Positions 32,982 to 45,377 of a stretch of 64,000 nucleotides of DNA are shown here, one piece after another; position 1 is the stretch's first letter; every line of letters starts with the position of its first letter. The notes under the pieces were generated by a model. The model made no database searches and was not told the DNA's origin. It was given only the letters and a program-made list of their open reading frames with translations. A program made the position numbers and the translations under genes. This DNA is from Knoxdaviesia capensis (Eukaryota; Ascomycota; Sordariomycetes; Microascales; Gondwanamycetaceae), in NCBI GenBank assembly GCA_001510575.1, contig LNGK01000008.1, positions 1,934,340 through 1,998,339 on the forward strand. Direction: 5' to 3'.

Positions 32982-33134
32982 TGTGGCATCTAATCATGTG
33001 TTGATTCTTCTATGTATCTAACTAGCGGTGTGTAGCTGGGCGGAGTCCTAGATAAACACCGTAGGCTTATTACCTGATCTGAGTATGATATGGTACGTGA
33101 TAGTGCTTATATAAGAGTGCTATATACTACCGTA
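32982..33134 (-). repeat. 3' LTR of Copia B
   Basis: 153 bp, TGTGGCATC...CCGTA on the plus strand. The outer third is nearly unmutated, giving the ancestral LTR end used to place the borders of element A. Confidence 0.95.
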
Positions 33135-33558
33135 TACCCCTATCTACGTATGGTAACGAAGTAGATATATAGGAAGATAGTACCGAAGTACTAGGGATAA
33201 GTAACTAAATAGGGATACGAAGGCTTAATAAGTAGTATAGACGTACTATAGCTATATTAGTAGTAGGTAAGTAAGCTATCTATATATAAAGGTAAAGAAT
33301 ATAGCTAGGCTAAAAGCGTCTGAACTATACTTAGTAGAGTATATAATATTATTAGAGATAAAGAATAAAAGGAAAAAAAAAAAATATAGCTATATAATAC
33401 CTAAGTAGTTTAATTACTTAGAAAGGAGTATAGCGACTAGCTAGAATAAAGCTCGGAGAGCGTATAGTAGGCTACGGGCGTATACTAGTAGGTATACGCG
33501 CTACTAGAATAGAATAAAGGAAAAGAAAAGGGAGAGAATAAGGGGGGGAAGAGAGAAG

Positions 33559-33568
33559 TATATAAATA
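33559..33568 (+). promoter_or_regulatory. TATA box of the antisense region in Copia B
   Basis: TATATAAATA, 126 bp before the presumed start at 33694, exactly as in element A. Confidence 0.5.
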
Positions 33569-33693
33569 CGATCTCCTACCTATAAACTAAGAATCTAACC
33601 TCTTCTTCTATTCCTATTATCTATCGAGATATCTAAACGAAAACTCCTATAATATAATAAATTATAAAAGAGAATCCCTCTTAAGAATACGAT

Positions 33694-34310
33694 ATATCGA
33701 AGTATAAGCTACTAAAAAAGGAGATAGCCCCCGCGGGTTATCGTACTATCGAAGAGTATATACCTTATAGGCGCTATATTAAATCCACTACGGCTTATAA
33801 GAGTAGCGGTATATACTTTATAAAACCCGCTAGAGTAAGAGCTTTATAGTATTACTATTATAGTACTAGTAGGAAATACGAGCCTTAATAAGTTAGAGAA
33901 GTAATAGAAAGGAAACGGGATTAATAGAGAGAGACGCTAACTATAAACGAATAACCCGATATACGTCGTACCCTTAGTATACGCTTTCCTTACGAAGCTA
34001 CGGGGTAAATACTCTAAGCGCGGCGACGTAGTCTCGCTAAGCTACGCGGTTAAAGAGCTACTTACTATTTATAAGTATAACTTTAATTACTCCTATAAAG
34101 CTAAGCTATAGTACTAAGATATTCGGAAAGATAGTACTAAGGTACTAGCGGCTCTTAAAAGCTTAAAAGACCTAGTTATATCTAGCGAACCCTACTAGTA
34201 TTCCTTAAAGCGTTAGTTTATAGAGATCTTAGATTATATTCCGTTCTAAAAGTATAAAGAAAAGGAAGGAGGAATATCGAGGTAGATAGACGAAAGAAGA
34301 AGAAAACTTA
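33694..34310 (+). pseudogene. antisense open region in Copia B, unknown product
   Basis: Counterpart of 26668-26020 in element A. It starts at a RIP-altered start (ATA at 33694, then SKYKLLKKEIAP) and reads YIPYRRYI, SSGIYFIKPARV, RKYEP and, after the same frame change near 33.97 kb, VYAFLTKLRGKYSKRG, VVSLSYAVKELL, DIRKDSTKVLAALKSLKDLV and EILDYIPF. Within these blocks the internal stops are TAG or TAA at places where element A, or a CAG/CAA codon, would give an amino acid. Preservation in two independently mutated copies is the evidence that the ancestral element coded here. Confidence 0.55.
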
Positions 34311-34399
34311 AGAGAGTTAGTATTAATCCTTATAGACCCGTTTATATATAGACTATAAATTTAGAAGAGTATAGAAATATTTAAACTTTTATCGATTTA

Positions 34400-37300
34400 A
34401 AGCCTTAATAAACCCGTCTACGGGTATCTCTAATATAGAGACGTACTTTACGAGCCCTTTACTTCTACTATACCTCTCTTTTATCTATATATTATAGATA
34501 TCTACGTACTATAGATAAGTATTTACTTAAGAAGAGGTATCTATAACTAAGTAGATAGTCTATATATTATCGTAGCTTACTATTAATAGAGATATTAAAT
34601 AAATACTAATAGAGTTTATTAAGCGGCGAAGAGTAATACCCTCGTAAGTTATTAGGCTTAGAGTTAGAAGCTTAGCTTTTATTATTAACGTAGTAATAGT
34701 TAGCTATTTAGCGGCCTTCTATATAATAGGGCTACTAAGTATAGTAACTAGAAAGCTATTAGACGATTATCTAGTATCTAGTACGTTAGTAAATAAAGTA
34801 TCGTTATATATAAGTATAAAGAGATTTATCTTACTATAGAGCTACTCGACTAGGATATCGATAGTAAGTAACTTACCCCTTACGAGGTTAGTAATAAAAT
34901 AATAGATCGCGAGGAAACGCTTACTATATAGGTATCGAATAACCTAGTTAGTAGTAGCTATATATTCTAGGCCTAGGTTATAAGTAAACTAAGTAAGGTT
35001 AGAAGCCGCGAATACGATATCTAATCGTAAAGTAATAACCGTATAGAGAATTAAGCTAACCTTTTTAAAAAAAAGCTTAGTATAAGCCTATAAAGACTTA
35101 CTAAAATATAGCGGGTAAGATATAAGATACGGGTAAGGATCCTAGCTAGTATCTAGATTAAAACGACGTTTAATCTTCTTAATATAGGCGTTATAGGATA
35201 GCTAGAGGCGCTAAGTCGCTCTATTATAGATTATATAAATACCTAAGAAGAACGCGGTAGACTTCTCTCTACGTATATTAAAACGTGAGGAAAGTTACTT
35301 AAGTATAGCTTCGTATTTATCCCGCGAGTTAAGAGTATAACTAATAAGGATATCGTCTATATAGATAAAGAAATAGATAGTCTTACGTGAGTTTATTTAC
35401 TAATAGGGATCTTACGTAGAGCGAATAAGGCCTAGAGACTTAAATTCCTTAGAAAGCGTATTAAACTAAAGAATTAGGGACTCGCTTAGGCCGTAAAGGG
35501 CGCGTTTTAAGAGAGCGACGTAACTAAGGTAACGCTTATAGAGGGGTTCTAGTAGCTAAACGTAAATCTCTAAACTAGTATCCTCTAGAGAGGCGTTTAG
35601 AAAAGTATTAGAAACGTTAAACTATAGGAGCTTAAAGTCGAAAAAAGCGGCGAGCGTAAGGAATAAGCGAAGTAAACGTATAGCGAGTATCGCTATATAC
35701 GTATTAAGCGTAGACGCCTCTTACTAGTTACTTTATATTATATATCGAGCTTTAAAACGCGTAATCTTACTATCCTTATCGAGCTTATACTTCTAAACTT
35801 ATTTAATTAGAATAATACGCTAGTTACTTAGGTAAGGGATTACTTCCTACGTACCTTTACTCTCTAGCGAGGTTATTTTAGATTAGCTAGCCTTAAGAAA
35901 TTCTTTATTATATAGATAAGCTAATATTCTACGTTAGGATTTAGGCTCTAAGGCGTAAATATATAGAAAGCGAACTTTAAAAGAGGCCGCTATAGTAAAG
36001 GAAGCGTATAGCGGCTTAAAGAACTCCCGTAAATCTAAGTAAAGTAATAAGCTATACTCCTTAAGTAGTAAAATATAAGCGCGATCCTCTATATTAAGTA
36101 GTAACCTAGTAGCTTCGATAGCTATTAAGTTAATATACCTAGTAAGGGGACGCCTATTTTATAGTAATAACTAGCGCTAAGCGGGGAGCTTAAGCGCGTT
36201 CTCTACTAATACTACGTAAGCTTATTCTAAAGGAACGAGTATTAGAGGCTTAGTAGATAAAGTAGTAGAAAGGGTCTAACTACTTAGTAGTAACGACTAG
36301 CGCTAATTAAGCCGTAAGGCCTACTTATCCGTATCCGTTACTAGCGTTAAAAGAGCTTAGTCTAAAGAAACGAGTATTAGAGACTTAGTAAGCCTTTCCT
36401 TAATAGCTAAGGAATTCGCTTAAGTAGTAAGGGAATCCCTAGCGATATCTAGTAAAGTAATAATATCGTTAACGTAATTAGTATTAGCGACTAGTTTTAT
36501 ATTAGGAGATTCTAATAGAGTATATATATGAGGGTATTTAAGCTTTAAAATAACTAAAGGTATAGATTATATAAACTAAGGTATTATTATAATACCTATA
36601 AAAGACGCTAGGTTAGGGGCACGCTCGATAGAGTTCCTAACTAAGGAGGTATATACCCTTAAAGGTACTAAAGATAAGGCTAGGGGATAAACTATAACGT
36701 ATAGCGTATATAGCGTTAAAGGGTACTACGGGCCTTATCCCGATAGGAGGTTTACTTCTAACGTAAATAGACGTTAAGAAGTAGTAGTTTAATTATTAAC
36801 TACTTTAGATAAGGCTAGCTAAGAAACTAATATCTAACTAAATAACGGTATAGGAAGTCTTTTAGAGTATTAGACGCCCTTATTAATATATTTAAAGAAA
36901 GGTAGGGAGTCCGCCTAAGAGTAGAGGTCGGGGATCTCTAAAATCTAGGCGAGCTTAAGAGCTTTAGCTAATGAATACTCTTCTTAAGGCGTAGTCTTAT
37001 TATAGAAAAGGCGCTCGTTAAAGCGGATATTACGCGTATTAATAACCTTATTAAGAATAGGGATCTAGATTCGAAAGATATTATATATAATATAGTTAAC
37101 TAAATAGCTAATATATATACGAGGGGAAGCTTTATACTAGTAGTAATCCTATTTAAGTTCCTAACGCGCTTAAAGAAGATAGGCTCTATAGCTATACGCG
37201 TAGACGCTATATTAGTTATTAGTAAGATATACTATACGCTCTTTAAAGCGCTCTAAGGGAGAAGAAGTATATAAGGTATTATAAGTAACGAGCTAAGATA

Positions 37301-38000
37301 ATAGTATCTAATTCGGTAAGCGCTAGGAGTAATATTAAATCGGCGTTATATTATATAAATATACGGTAACGTAAATAGTCTCGCTAAGGAGTTTACTTAG
37401 TAGTTAAGAACCCGCGAGTATTTTTATATATTTATTAAAAATAAGTTAATCTACTCGCTTAACGAGCCTATTAAGCTTATAAGTACGTAGTAGAGAGTAC
37501 TTAAAGATAATACTATTATTTTTAATAAACGTTTATTATAAAGATTAAGTAAAACCTTCCTTATTAACTATATTAGCTTTATTATCTATATAAATATAGA
37601 TAATAAGAATACCGAATTAGCGCTTAATACGCGCTACGAACGCCTTAGTATTAGAGATAGACTTAGGTACGGTCTTTAATATTTAAAGAAATACCGTTAT
37701 AAACCCCGAAAATTCGTTTACTTAGATTTATACCTAATTATACTTACCGCTAGTAAGTAGATAGAAAAGATTAACGCCTAAGCGCTTAAACGGTCTTATA
37801 GCCTTATATATAATAAATAAATAATTAATTACTTATATAACGTTAGATAAAGTATATAAAATATATTCTAGAAGCTTCGGCGCGCTATTAAATAGCTTAA
37901 TATTAATTTACTTAAAAATATATTTAAGTATAGTTTTACTTATATAACTAGTACGTAAATACTAAACGGTAGTAATCGTATTACGTAGAATTATACTCTT
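34400..38000 (-). pseudogene. Copia B pol remnants
   Basis: Inverted counterpart of element A pol. The RNase H region lies near 34.75-34.85 kb, the reverse transcriptase YVDD region near 35.35 kb and the integrase core near 37.3-37.6 kb on the minus strand. All are riddled with stops. Placement is by DNA similarity to element A. Confidence 0.8.
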
Positions 38001-39983
38001 ATATTAACCTAAGAGATAAACTAGCGAAGGCTCTAAATTATAAGTAATACTAGTAAGTAATATATAATAGATAACGCCTACTAATAATATATCGTCTACT
38101 CTCTCTATATAAAGTAAATTACTATCGGAGGGGAGCTCCTTAATAATAGTAAGTACCCCTAAGCGAGTAGTACGTAGCGTATCGTTAAAGCTATTATACT
38201 ATACTCTACTCGCGCGAAGTATCTTCTAACTAATTATATTAAGATAAAAACCCTTAACGAGAGTAACCCTATTTAAATATAGGTTAACTACCTTACTAGA
38301 GGGAAGCTTAAAATAACTAGCGAATACGCGCTTACCTTAGGCCGCGATTAGAAAAGAGCTAGGACTAGCGTAGATAGCCTTACCTAGCTTTATACGAATA
38401 ACTTTAGTTAGGAAATTAATATCGTTAATAATATATAGCGTAGAACTACTATTAAGGATAATAGAGTTATAGAAACGCGAATTACCGCTTATATAAGTAG
38501 TAGATAAAACTATAGCTTACTTAGGCATAGGCTAAAAGATAACGGCTCCTACCTAATACTTATCGTTAAGTACGGTATTAGAAGAGGGAACGGGTAGGGT
38601 AGGCGTTATACTCGTTAAAGAAGAAGAAGTAGAAGCCCTCTACGAGGTCGAGTAGTTACTACGACCTTAGGAATTACCTCTCTTAGAATTACTCTATTAC
38701 TTAGAGGGCTTAGATAAGTACTTAGCGGGGATAAGGCGTTCTAATCGACGACTTATAGCTTAGAGTATATCTAGGCCTTCCTACTACTTAAAAGTAAGAT
38801 AGACCGTAGATATAAACTTATATAAAGGGGTCTTTACTACGACGTATTCGCTTATTATACGATAGAAAGCGAAGTAGTATTAAAAATTAAAGAAATAAGT
38901 TACTTCTAAGACGTAGAAGTACTTAATTAACGTAGAAGAGGTAGCTAAGAATAGCTACTAACTACCCGCCTAACTAGTAATAGCTATAGTAACGTTAGAG
39001 CTTATATAAGTATCTATAAGATATATAATAAGCGTATGAGAGATATCGTTAAAGCTAAAATTAGGTTTAACTTAGCGGATAGGAAATTTATTAGATAAAT
39101 ATTTACTAAATTCTAGGTCTACTCTACTATTAAGAATATCGATTAGGTCTTATAATATAACCTAGCCGTCTCGAATAAGCTAAAGATATAGCGTATAAAG
39201 ACGCGCTTAGACCGCTCGCTAAGACTTAACCTAACGGACTAAGTCGCTAACGGTTCTAGCTACGGTAAGGACCGTACGATAAGTATTAAAAATACTTAGT
39301 ACGTCCTCGGTTACGTTTTAACTATATACTTCGCAAAGGTATAAGAGTATATATCGTAAGATATAATCGCCTATACCTTAGGGATAGGAATTAAACGCCT
39401 TAGCGTACGTAAGGTCTATTAATAAACTACGTATTATATCTAAGAGTATAGTATACGTTAGACTAGGGCTTACTTAGGAAGACGCGAGCCTAACGTTAGA
39501 CTCGAGACCTTTATAAACGACCTTATAAATAAATTCGTAATATATTAGCTTAAACGTATACTCTATTTCGATATATAGATAATTAGTAACGGCCTAGTTA
39601 TATACTTCCTTACGTATTTAAGTAATAAGAGGGTTAATAGCTAGCGCGTACGCGTTTAGGTCCCTATCGGGGTTAACGTATTACTAGATATTATACTAAG
39701 CTAATTAAGCTTCTATAGTATTAATCTAAAGGAATTACTTATCGGAAGATAAGAGCTTCGGAAGCGTAGAAGATACGGTAGGCGTAGCTTATAGAGCGTT
39801 AGGGACGTAAGAGGATATCGCGTATAGATAAGGTAATTATTTAAGAATAAGATAACTAGATAAAATAACTTAAAAGTTAGATATTTAAGTAAAAAAAAAT
39901 TAATAACTTATCGTTAACGGGAAGTTTCTAGATACTAATATAAATCTCGAAAAAGTAAAGTATTTAAATAAGAGAAAATCTAT

Positions 39984-39996
39984 TTAGGCTTATAAC
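39984..39996 (-). other. primer-binding site of Copia B
   Basis: On the minus strand the LTR is followed by GTTATAAGCCTAA, nearly the same half-tRNA-Met site as in element A, with one further transition. Confidence 0.7.
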
Positions 39997-40149
39997 TATA
40001 GTATCTAATTATATATTAATTCTTCTATATATCTAACTAGCGGTATATAGCTAGGCGGAGTCCTAGATAAACACCGCAGGCTTATCACCTGATCTGAGTA
40101 TGACATGGCACGTGATAGTGCTCATGTGAGAGTGCCATATACTGCCGCA
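39997..40149 (-). repeat. 5' LTR of Copia B
   Basis: 153 bp. Its outer half retains the unmutated end ...GTGCCATATACTGCCGCA. Confidence 0.95.
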
Positions 40150-40154
40150 GTTAA
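40150..40154. repeat. target-site duplication of Copia B (right)
   Basis: GTTAA, a perfect match to 32977-32981. Confidence 0.9.
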
Positions 40155-40567
40155 CACCTCGCGACATGCATCTGTGGATGCTAGTTGAAGACGGCAACAC
40201 TTTCTGTTTGGAGTACCGGCCTTGAGAATTTGCTTCAAACGACTTACTTATAAACAAACAGATACCGTCTTTGAACGGGCAGTTTTTGTGAAGCTTGACG
40301 CAACAGAATGACAGCCTTGATATAATGGCATGGCTGCCAGCTGTAAATATGGCTGGCGGTCCTACGTATACATACTTATGATCTCGCGCTTGCCATCCTC
40401 CACTTGACTTTTTTGCTGCGTGCCAACCGTTCAACTTCAACTTCAACCTTTCATCTCTCATTCAAACCTCCACATCATTATCTTATCGCCAACTCACCTC
40501 GATATACCCACCCGACTCCGGCCCCCGAGTCCACACATATCTCCGCCATCCTCCGCCGAACCCAACC
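40155..40567. other. upstream region of the MMTAG2-like gene
   Basis: No gene is seen. It holds a CAACTTCAACTTCAACC-type leader shortly before the start. Element B lies 413 bp upstream of the start codon and may have displaced distal promoter sequence. Confidence 0.4.
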
Positions 40568-41368
40568 ATGGATCTTTTATCCAGCATCCGCAAAACCGGC
40601 TCGCGCGGCGGCGTCAACTTCAACTGGGACGACGTCGCCTCCTCCGCCCACCGCGAGAACTACCTCGGCCACAGCCTCAAAGCTCCCGTCGGCCGCTGGC
40701 AGAGCGGCCGCGACCTCAACTGGTACGCCAAGGCCGACGACGGCACGGCCGCACCCGGGATTGACGGTGCGGAGACGGATGCTCAGCGGCGAGACCGCGA
40801 GCGCAAGGAGGAGCTCCGCCGCATCAAAGAGGCTGAGGAGGATGCCATCTCGCGCGCCCTGGGGCTGCCGGTACCCAACCGGTCGACTACTGGCGCCAAC
40901 GCGGTTGCCGTGAATGCAAATGCCCGGCCACAGCAGGCTCCTGTGGAGCCAGCGCCGGCGTCAGCTGCGCCCGAGCCGCCTGTCCGCCGGAGGCGCGACG
41001 ACCGCGATGAGTCCCGACGACACCGGGAATCCTCGTCAGACAGACACCGCCACAGTCGTCGACACGACCGGAGCCCTGAACGGAGAGACAGACGCCGGGA
41101 TCCCGACGATCGCCGCGGCGGCGGCCGCGAGAGCCACGCGCCAGACGCTCGCAGCCGGGATCACCATCACCGCCACCGGGACCGGCCGGACGAGAGACCA
41201 CATGACCATGGGCGCGACCGACCGGAAAGGAGACGCGCGGATGATGCGGGTGAGGGTGGCAGACGGCACCATCACCGCCACCGCAGTAGCAGAAGCCCAG
41301 GTGACGGCGGCCGCCGCGAGCGGCCGCGCCACCGGTCCCGGTCTCCACGTGAGCGACGTGCGGCGTGA
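40568..41368 (+). CDS. MMTAG2-type (kinase phosphorylation domain) protein
   Basis: A single exon of 266 aa. The first ~60 residues carry the conserved block of the multiple-myeloma-tumour-associated protein 2 family: SSIRKTGSRGGVNFNWDDV, RENYLGHSLKAPVGRWQ and DLNWYAK. A coiled charged region (RRDRERKEELRRIKEAEEDA) follows, then a Pro/Ala linker and a long Arg/Asp/His/Ser-rich tail resembling RS/RD domains of splicing-associated nuclear proteins. The family's molecular role is not settled; a nuclear, phosphorylated protein is likely. The antisense frame over the tail is a shadow of this arginine-rich sequence. Confidence 0.88.
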   Translation: MDLLSSIRKTGSRGGVNFNWDDVASSAHRENYLGHSLKAPVGRWQSGRDLNWYAKADDGTAAPGIDGAETDAQRRDRERKEELRRIKEAEEDAISRALGLPVPNRSTTGANAVAVNANARPQQAPVEPAPASAAPEPPVRRRRDDRDESRRHRESSSDRHRHSRRHDRSPERRDRRRDPDDRRGGGRESHAPDARSRDHHHRHRDRPDERPHDHGRDRPERRRADDAGEGGRRHHHRHRSSRSPGDGGRRERPRHRSRSPRERRAA

Positions 41369-41786
41369 TTTCTCTTGGCGGAGCTACGATAGAAATACAC
41401 GGACACGGGGGGCCCGGATGAATGACACTGGGCTGAATGATCAAAGTATCTCTTAGCTCCTTTTTAGAAACCCTGTGTGGAAAACAAACAATGATACCCT
41501 AAACATGCTGCATATAAACACTCAAGTTTGCTCTAACTTCCTGTCACCACAACAGATGAGCATCATGCACGACAGAAACACCCAAAACATGAAAACAAAA
41601 AGTGAAAATGGAAATGAATGATAATGATAATAAACAAGCTTCCGTGTAACGCCGAGTTGTCTCTTCAAAAAAACGAACGAAAGATGATGGTACTATGTAT
41701 GTACTGCATCCAATTACGACCAAGCGTCCACCACCAATCTCATACACTTACTAACCAGCTACTACCCTCCCTAATGGACACGGCAC
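41369..41786. other. convergent intergenic region, MMTAG2-like gene and HID1
   Basis: Contains only the facing 3' UTRs as far as I can see; AT-richer than the neighbouring exons. Confidence 0.4.
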
Positions 41787-44683
41787 CTACAGCGCCGGCC
41801 CGGCACCTCCACTTCCACCACCGCCACCACCACTGGCGGCCCCGCCGGCGCCCGGCGGCCCGCGCAGATTAATAGCCCCGATACGCGACATGATATTACT
41901 ACCCAGCGCATCGACCGCACCGCGCGGGCTCGAGAGCGACGGGCCCTCGGGCGCAATGCCCTGCACGCGGAACAGCTTGATGTTGGTGCCGCCCCAGATA
42001 CCAATCGGGTTCTTCGACAGCCGGATCTCCGACGTGAAGATGAAGCCCCATAGGAGCGACTCGTACCACCCGAGCGCCAGCGGACCCCATTCGAACGAGT
42101 GCACGCGCACCGGCGAGGGGTCGATGCCCAGCAGCGTGACGTTCTTCAGGCTCCGGAGCACGTCGGAGGTGGGGGCTTCGGCTGTGAACGCGCTCTCCGG
42201 GAGGAGGGCGCTGACCTGCTGGATCACGGTGAGGATCGTGTGCAGAGGCAGCTCGGGTAGCCAGCTGTCGATCCAGTGCGGCGTTGGCTCGAACCGCCCG
42301 GTATACGGCCGGAAGGCGGCTCCGCCAGACATCATGCTGCTGGCACCGACGGATGCTGTGGCGCTCAGCGTGCTGTTCTGCCGCGAGAACGTCGGCATAC
42401 CAGCTGGGAGCTTGCCGCGCGCCTTCTCCGACATCCCCCGAACTTGGGCCGGCACGGCGTCGTCGAGGTTGGAAGTCGACGAAGTCTGCGACATGTTCTC
42501 ACTGGATTGCGCCGGAGTGGGTCTCCGGTCATCGTCGCTATCATCATCATCGTCGTCATCAATGACAAACGTAGAGTCGTCGTGATGGGCTGGGAAATTC
42601 GGCGCCGGGGGCGAGGAGACGCTCTTCAAACTCTCGACAGAACTGCGCCGGGAGTCTTCGGTAGGGCTGCTGAGACTATCCTTTCTGTGGCGGTTGAGAC
42701 GTTCAATCTCCTCAAGCCCGCTGTCGAGGGTAAATAACCGGAGAGCCTCGACTCTCTTCCGATTCTGCATTAAACAGTAGACAAAGAAGGGGTTTTCTAG
42801 CAGAAGGGGACGTATCGTTAGCTGATGTGGAGTTAATATGAGTCAAGTTCGGCGCAAGCATCACTCACTATTGTACTGGTGCTCGATAATGCCGTTGATG
42901 GTCTCCAGCAGCGAGGAAAGGAGGTCGTGATTGGACTCATTCGCAAGCAAGAACGACGGCGCCGACATGGAATTGAACAGACGGATTAGTCGAGAACTTG
43001 ATACCATGCACAGACCCTCGAGATATGGCGCGGTGTTATTGATAACAGCTAGCAGAGCCGGGTAGGTAGCCGCGAGTTTGCCATGGCTGCTGGTAATCAA
43101 GCTGTACACCGAGCAGATCAGAAAGTCTGCATATGTGCCACGGAAGCCCGGAAGCTTGAGCACGGCGGGGAGGGTGTCATGGGTTTCGAATGTCTTATTG
43201 AGGTTGACGCCAAAGCTCTTCTCCACACTTAGAGTCTGCAGGATAAAGGCACACATGCGGGCCACGCCCTGATTGGACGAGTCGGACTTGCTCTCGAAGG
43301 CATAGTACAACGCCAAGATGACAAAGTCGTGGGCCCGCTCGGTATCGACAATGAACGAGCGGAAGCGTTTGTTGCTCTGGGTGATCTCCCAGAATAGCAT
43401 CATGATCTCGGGAGCAAAAGTGATTGCCTGCTGGTTTCCTGGGATGTAGGAAACAGTGTCTTGAAGCGGCTGGTTGAGCATGCGGATCATGCCGTCGACA
43501 ATAAACTGGAAATCTTGCGGCCGATGCAGACGGCCCAGGAAGTGACGGTAGTAGTTTTTCTGCGGCACTCCACTCGACTCGGGGATGGGGTAAACTAGAA
43601 GGATGAGGAGAAAGTGGAGGGAGTAGGTGGCAAGCATTCGCTTCGAATCTTTGAGGATGAGAGTGTTGTAGGGGACTCTCCAGTTTGCGGGGTTATATTT
43701 CAGGGTCTGCAAGTAGGGCCAGTCAGTCATATGCCCGGCCTTGATAAAAGTCATAATCGCCGCAGTAAAGATCTTACCGTGTTGAGAAGAGAGCACAGAA
43801 CGTAGAGCACAATCTGCTTATCGGCACAGGAGCACAGATATGTCAAGGACTTGGTTCCGGTATGTGTCAGTGTCGACGGCGGCAGATACATGCTCTGGCT
43901 CGCCATAGTAATCAGCAGGCGCAGGATTTCACATCGGTTGCTTTCGAACTCCCTGGTCGTCTGCAAAGCCGAGTTACACCCCACACCACTCTGCCAGATA
44001 GCATACGAGACTTTATCCTGGGTATTTGGCTGTCTCGGCACAGTGAAGTCGACGAAGAAGAGCAGATCGATGAGGGTGTCGATGAGCTCTTCAGCTAGCG
44101 GCTGCGCAGTTTCGTAAGTATCGGGCGCGGGTGGCGGGCTCATCAGCCCGGCGGCCAACGACTCGTCGAAGAGCACCTCGTTTGCAATAGTGGCACGCCG
44201 CGACCGCTTGCGCCGCGCGCCCCAGAAGAACTGCATCTCCCATGGCTGCAGAGCTTCGGCCTCGTACAGGAACGGCAGCAGCCGCGTGAGGATGCGGATG
44301 CAGTTGAGCACCTCGCGCTCGGGCGCAAGGTCCGGGTCCGGGAATGACGGGTGGTTGCGCAGGAGGAACAGCCGGGAGCTGACGGCGAGCACGAGGGTTT
44401 CGACGTTCTCGAGCGCGCGGTCCCGGGTCCGGCGGATATCGGAGGCCGCAAACAGGCCGAACACATCTTCGGGGGACTCTGGCAGCTCCCAGAACTATTC
44501 ACCGAACCCGAGATACCGTGTTAGTAGTGGGAACGGAGAAGACAACCGGAGCAGAAGAAGACAGCTCGGAAATGGGGGAAACCCTACCGAAGTCCAGTAT
44601 TCGTCATCTGGGGGGATGTGGCGCTCTTCCGAAAGCCGGAAAATGCCTTTCTTGAAGGCAAGCTTTGAATCACTTGCCCCCAT
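41787..44683 (-). CDS. HID1: HID1 family protein (fungal Ftp105-like)
   Basis: There are four minus-strand exons, 44683-44588, 44494-43778, 43706-42869 and 42796-41787, giving 886 aa. Each join restores family sequence: DEYWTS|FWELPESPEDVF, LLNT|TLKYNPANWRVPYNT and IEHQYNK|NPFFVYCLMQNRKRVEAL. The N-terminus MGASDSKLAF is an N-myristoylation consensus, as in animal HID1. HID1 proteins are peripheral Golgi/trans-Golgi proteins involved in protein sorting; fission yeast Ftp105 anchors the deubiquitinase Ubp5 at the Golgi. The body is helical (IDTLIDLLFFVDF, SVYSLITSSHGKL). Residues about 630-740 are a Ser/Asp-rich linker. A conserved C-terminal segment (RFEPTPHWIDSWLPELPLHT) precedes a Gly-rich tail. 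Confidence 0.92.
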
Positions 44684-45377
44684 GTTGAGCTAAAGAGAAG
44701 CTAGGAAGTAATAGAGAGAAGAGAGAGGAAGAACAGGACAGAATGTCAATGTGAAGACTGATGTGAGGTTATCATCAATAGGCCAAATTAGGTTTCCCAA
44801 GAATAGTGGCTTAATGGAGGTGCCTTCCTGATTTTCAGGCCAAGATAAGCCGGAAGCAATAAAAAAAAAAGGCTTACGTAACACAGCAAACGCGGAAATC
44901 GGCCTAACTTTTCCGGCCTTGAGACAGACGACAGATGTCTCGACGACAAGAAAGACTTGAGTAACGGGACTTTTTGTAATTAAGAGATTGTATATACTAA
45001 TCTTGTGGTAAGTAGTTACAGGTGTGGGTATCTTCATTATTCATACACTGTTTTGGGGGAGGAGAAACAGACGAAGAAAAACAAAAAAACCGACAAACAG
45101 CCCTGGAATGCGATGCTGGCTGAAGGATGACCCAGATTCAGAGAAAATATGTAGAGGAAGAGAACAGAAAAGGAAGAACACCCAAAAAAAGAACACAGTA
45201 GCAGAAAGAAAAGAACACCTTGCGAAATAGAGCAGACCTTGAATTCATCCTCAGCATTCCTTAACCCATTAAAAAGAAAACCAAACCTATATGCTGGCCC
45301 AAAGAAAAAAAAACGTAACAGCAAATACACTAGACGGGTGGCCCGTGTGCACATCGCAAAGAAGCATGTTCAGATGC
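44684..45377. other. intergenic, HID1 promoter and POM34 3' side
   Basis: No gene is seen. The stretch 45037-45240 is A/G-rich (poly-Lys or Phe frames) and looks like 3' UTR. Confidence 0.4.

Larger units (their letters stand above)
32982..40149 (-). mobile_element. Copia LTR retrotransposon B, RIP-mutated, inverted relative to A
   Basis: A 7168-bp element with 153-bp LTRs and perfect GTTAA target duplications. It is homologous end to end with element A, on the minus strand: the primer-binding site adjoins the right LTR, pol remnants lie at about 34.4-38 kb, the antisense region at 33.69-34.3 kb reads on the plus strand, and the polypurine complement follows the left LTR. Like A it is saturated with TpA and in-frame stops and cannot encode proteins. 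The two copies differ mostly by independent transitions, as expected for RIP acting on a duplicated sequence. Confidence 0.95.

Noticed and set aside
20213..40149. AT-rich blocks as centromere or mitochondrial DNA
   Set aside because: Each block has LTRs, target duplications, a primer-binding site and Copia pol remnants, so RIPed retrotransposons explain them fully.
40063..40461. 132-codon minus-strand ORF
   Set aside because: It crosses the LTR/host junction of Copia B, so it is a chance fusion.
40887..41444. 185-codon minus-strand and 180-codon plus-strand frames over the MMTAG2-like tail
   Set aside because: Alternative frames of an Arg/Asp/His-rich low-complexity coding tail.
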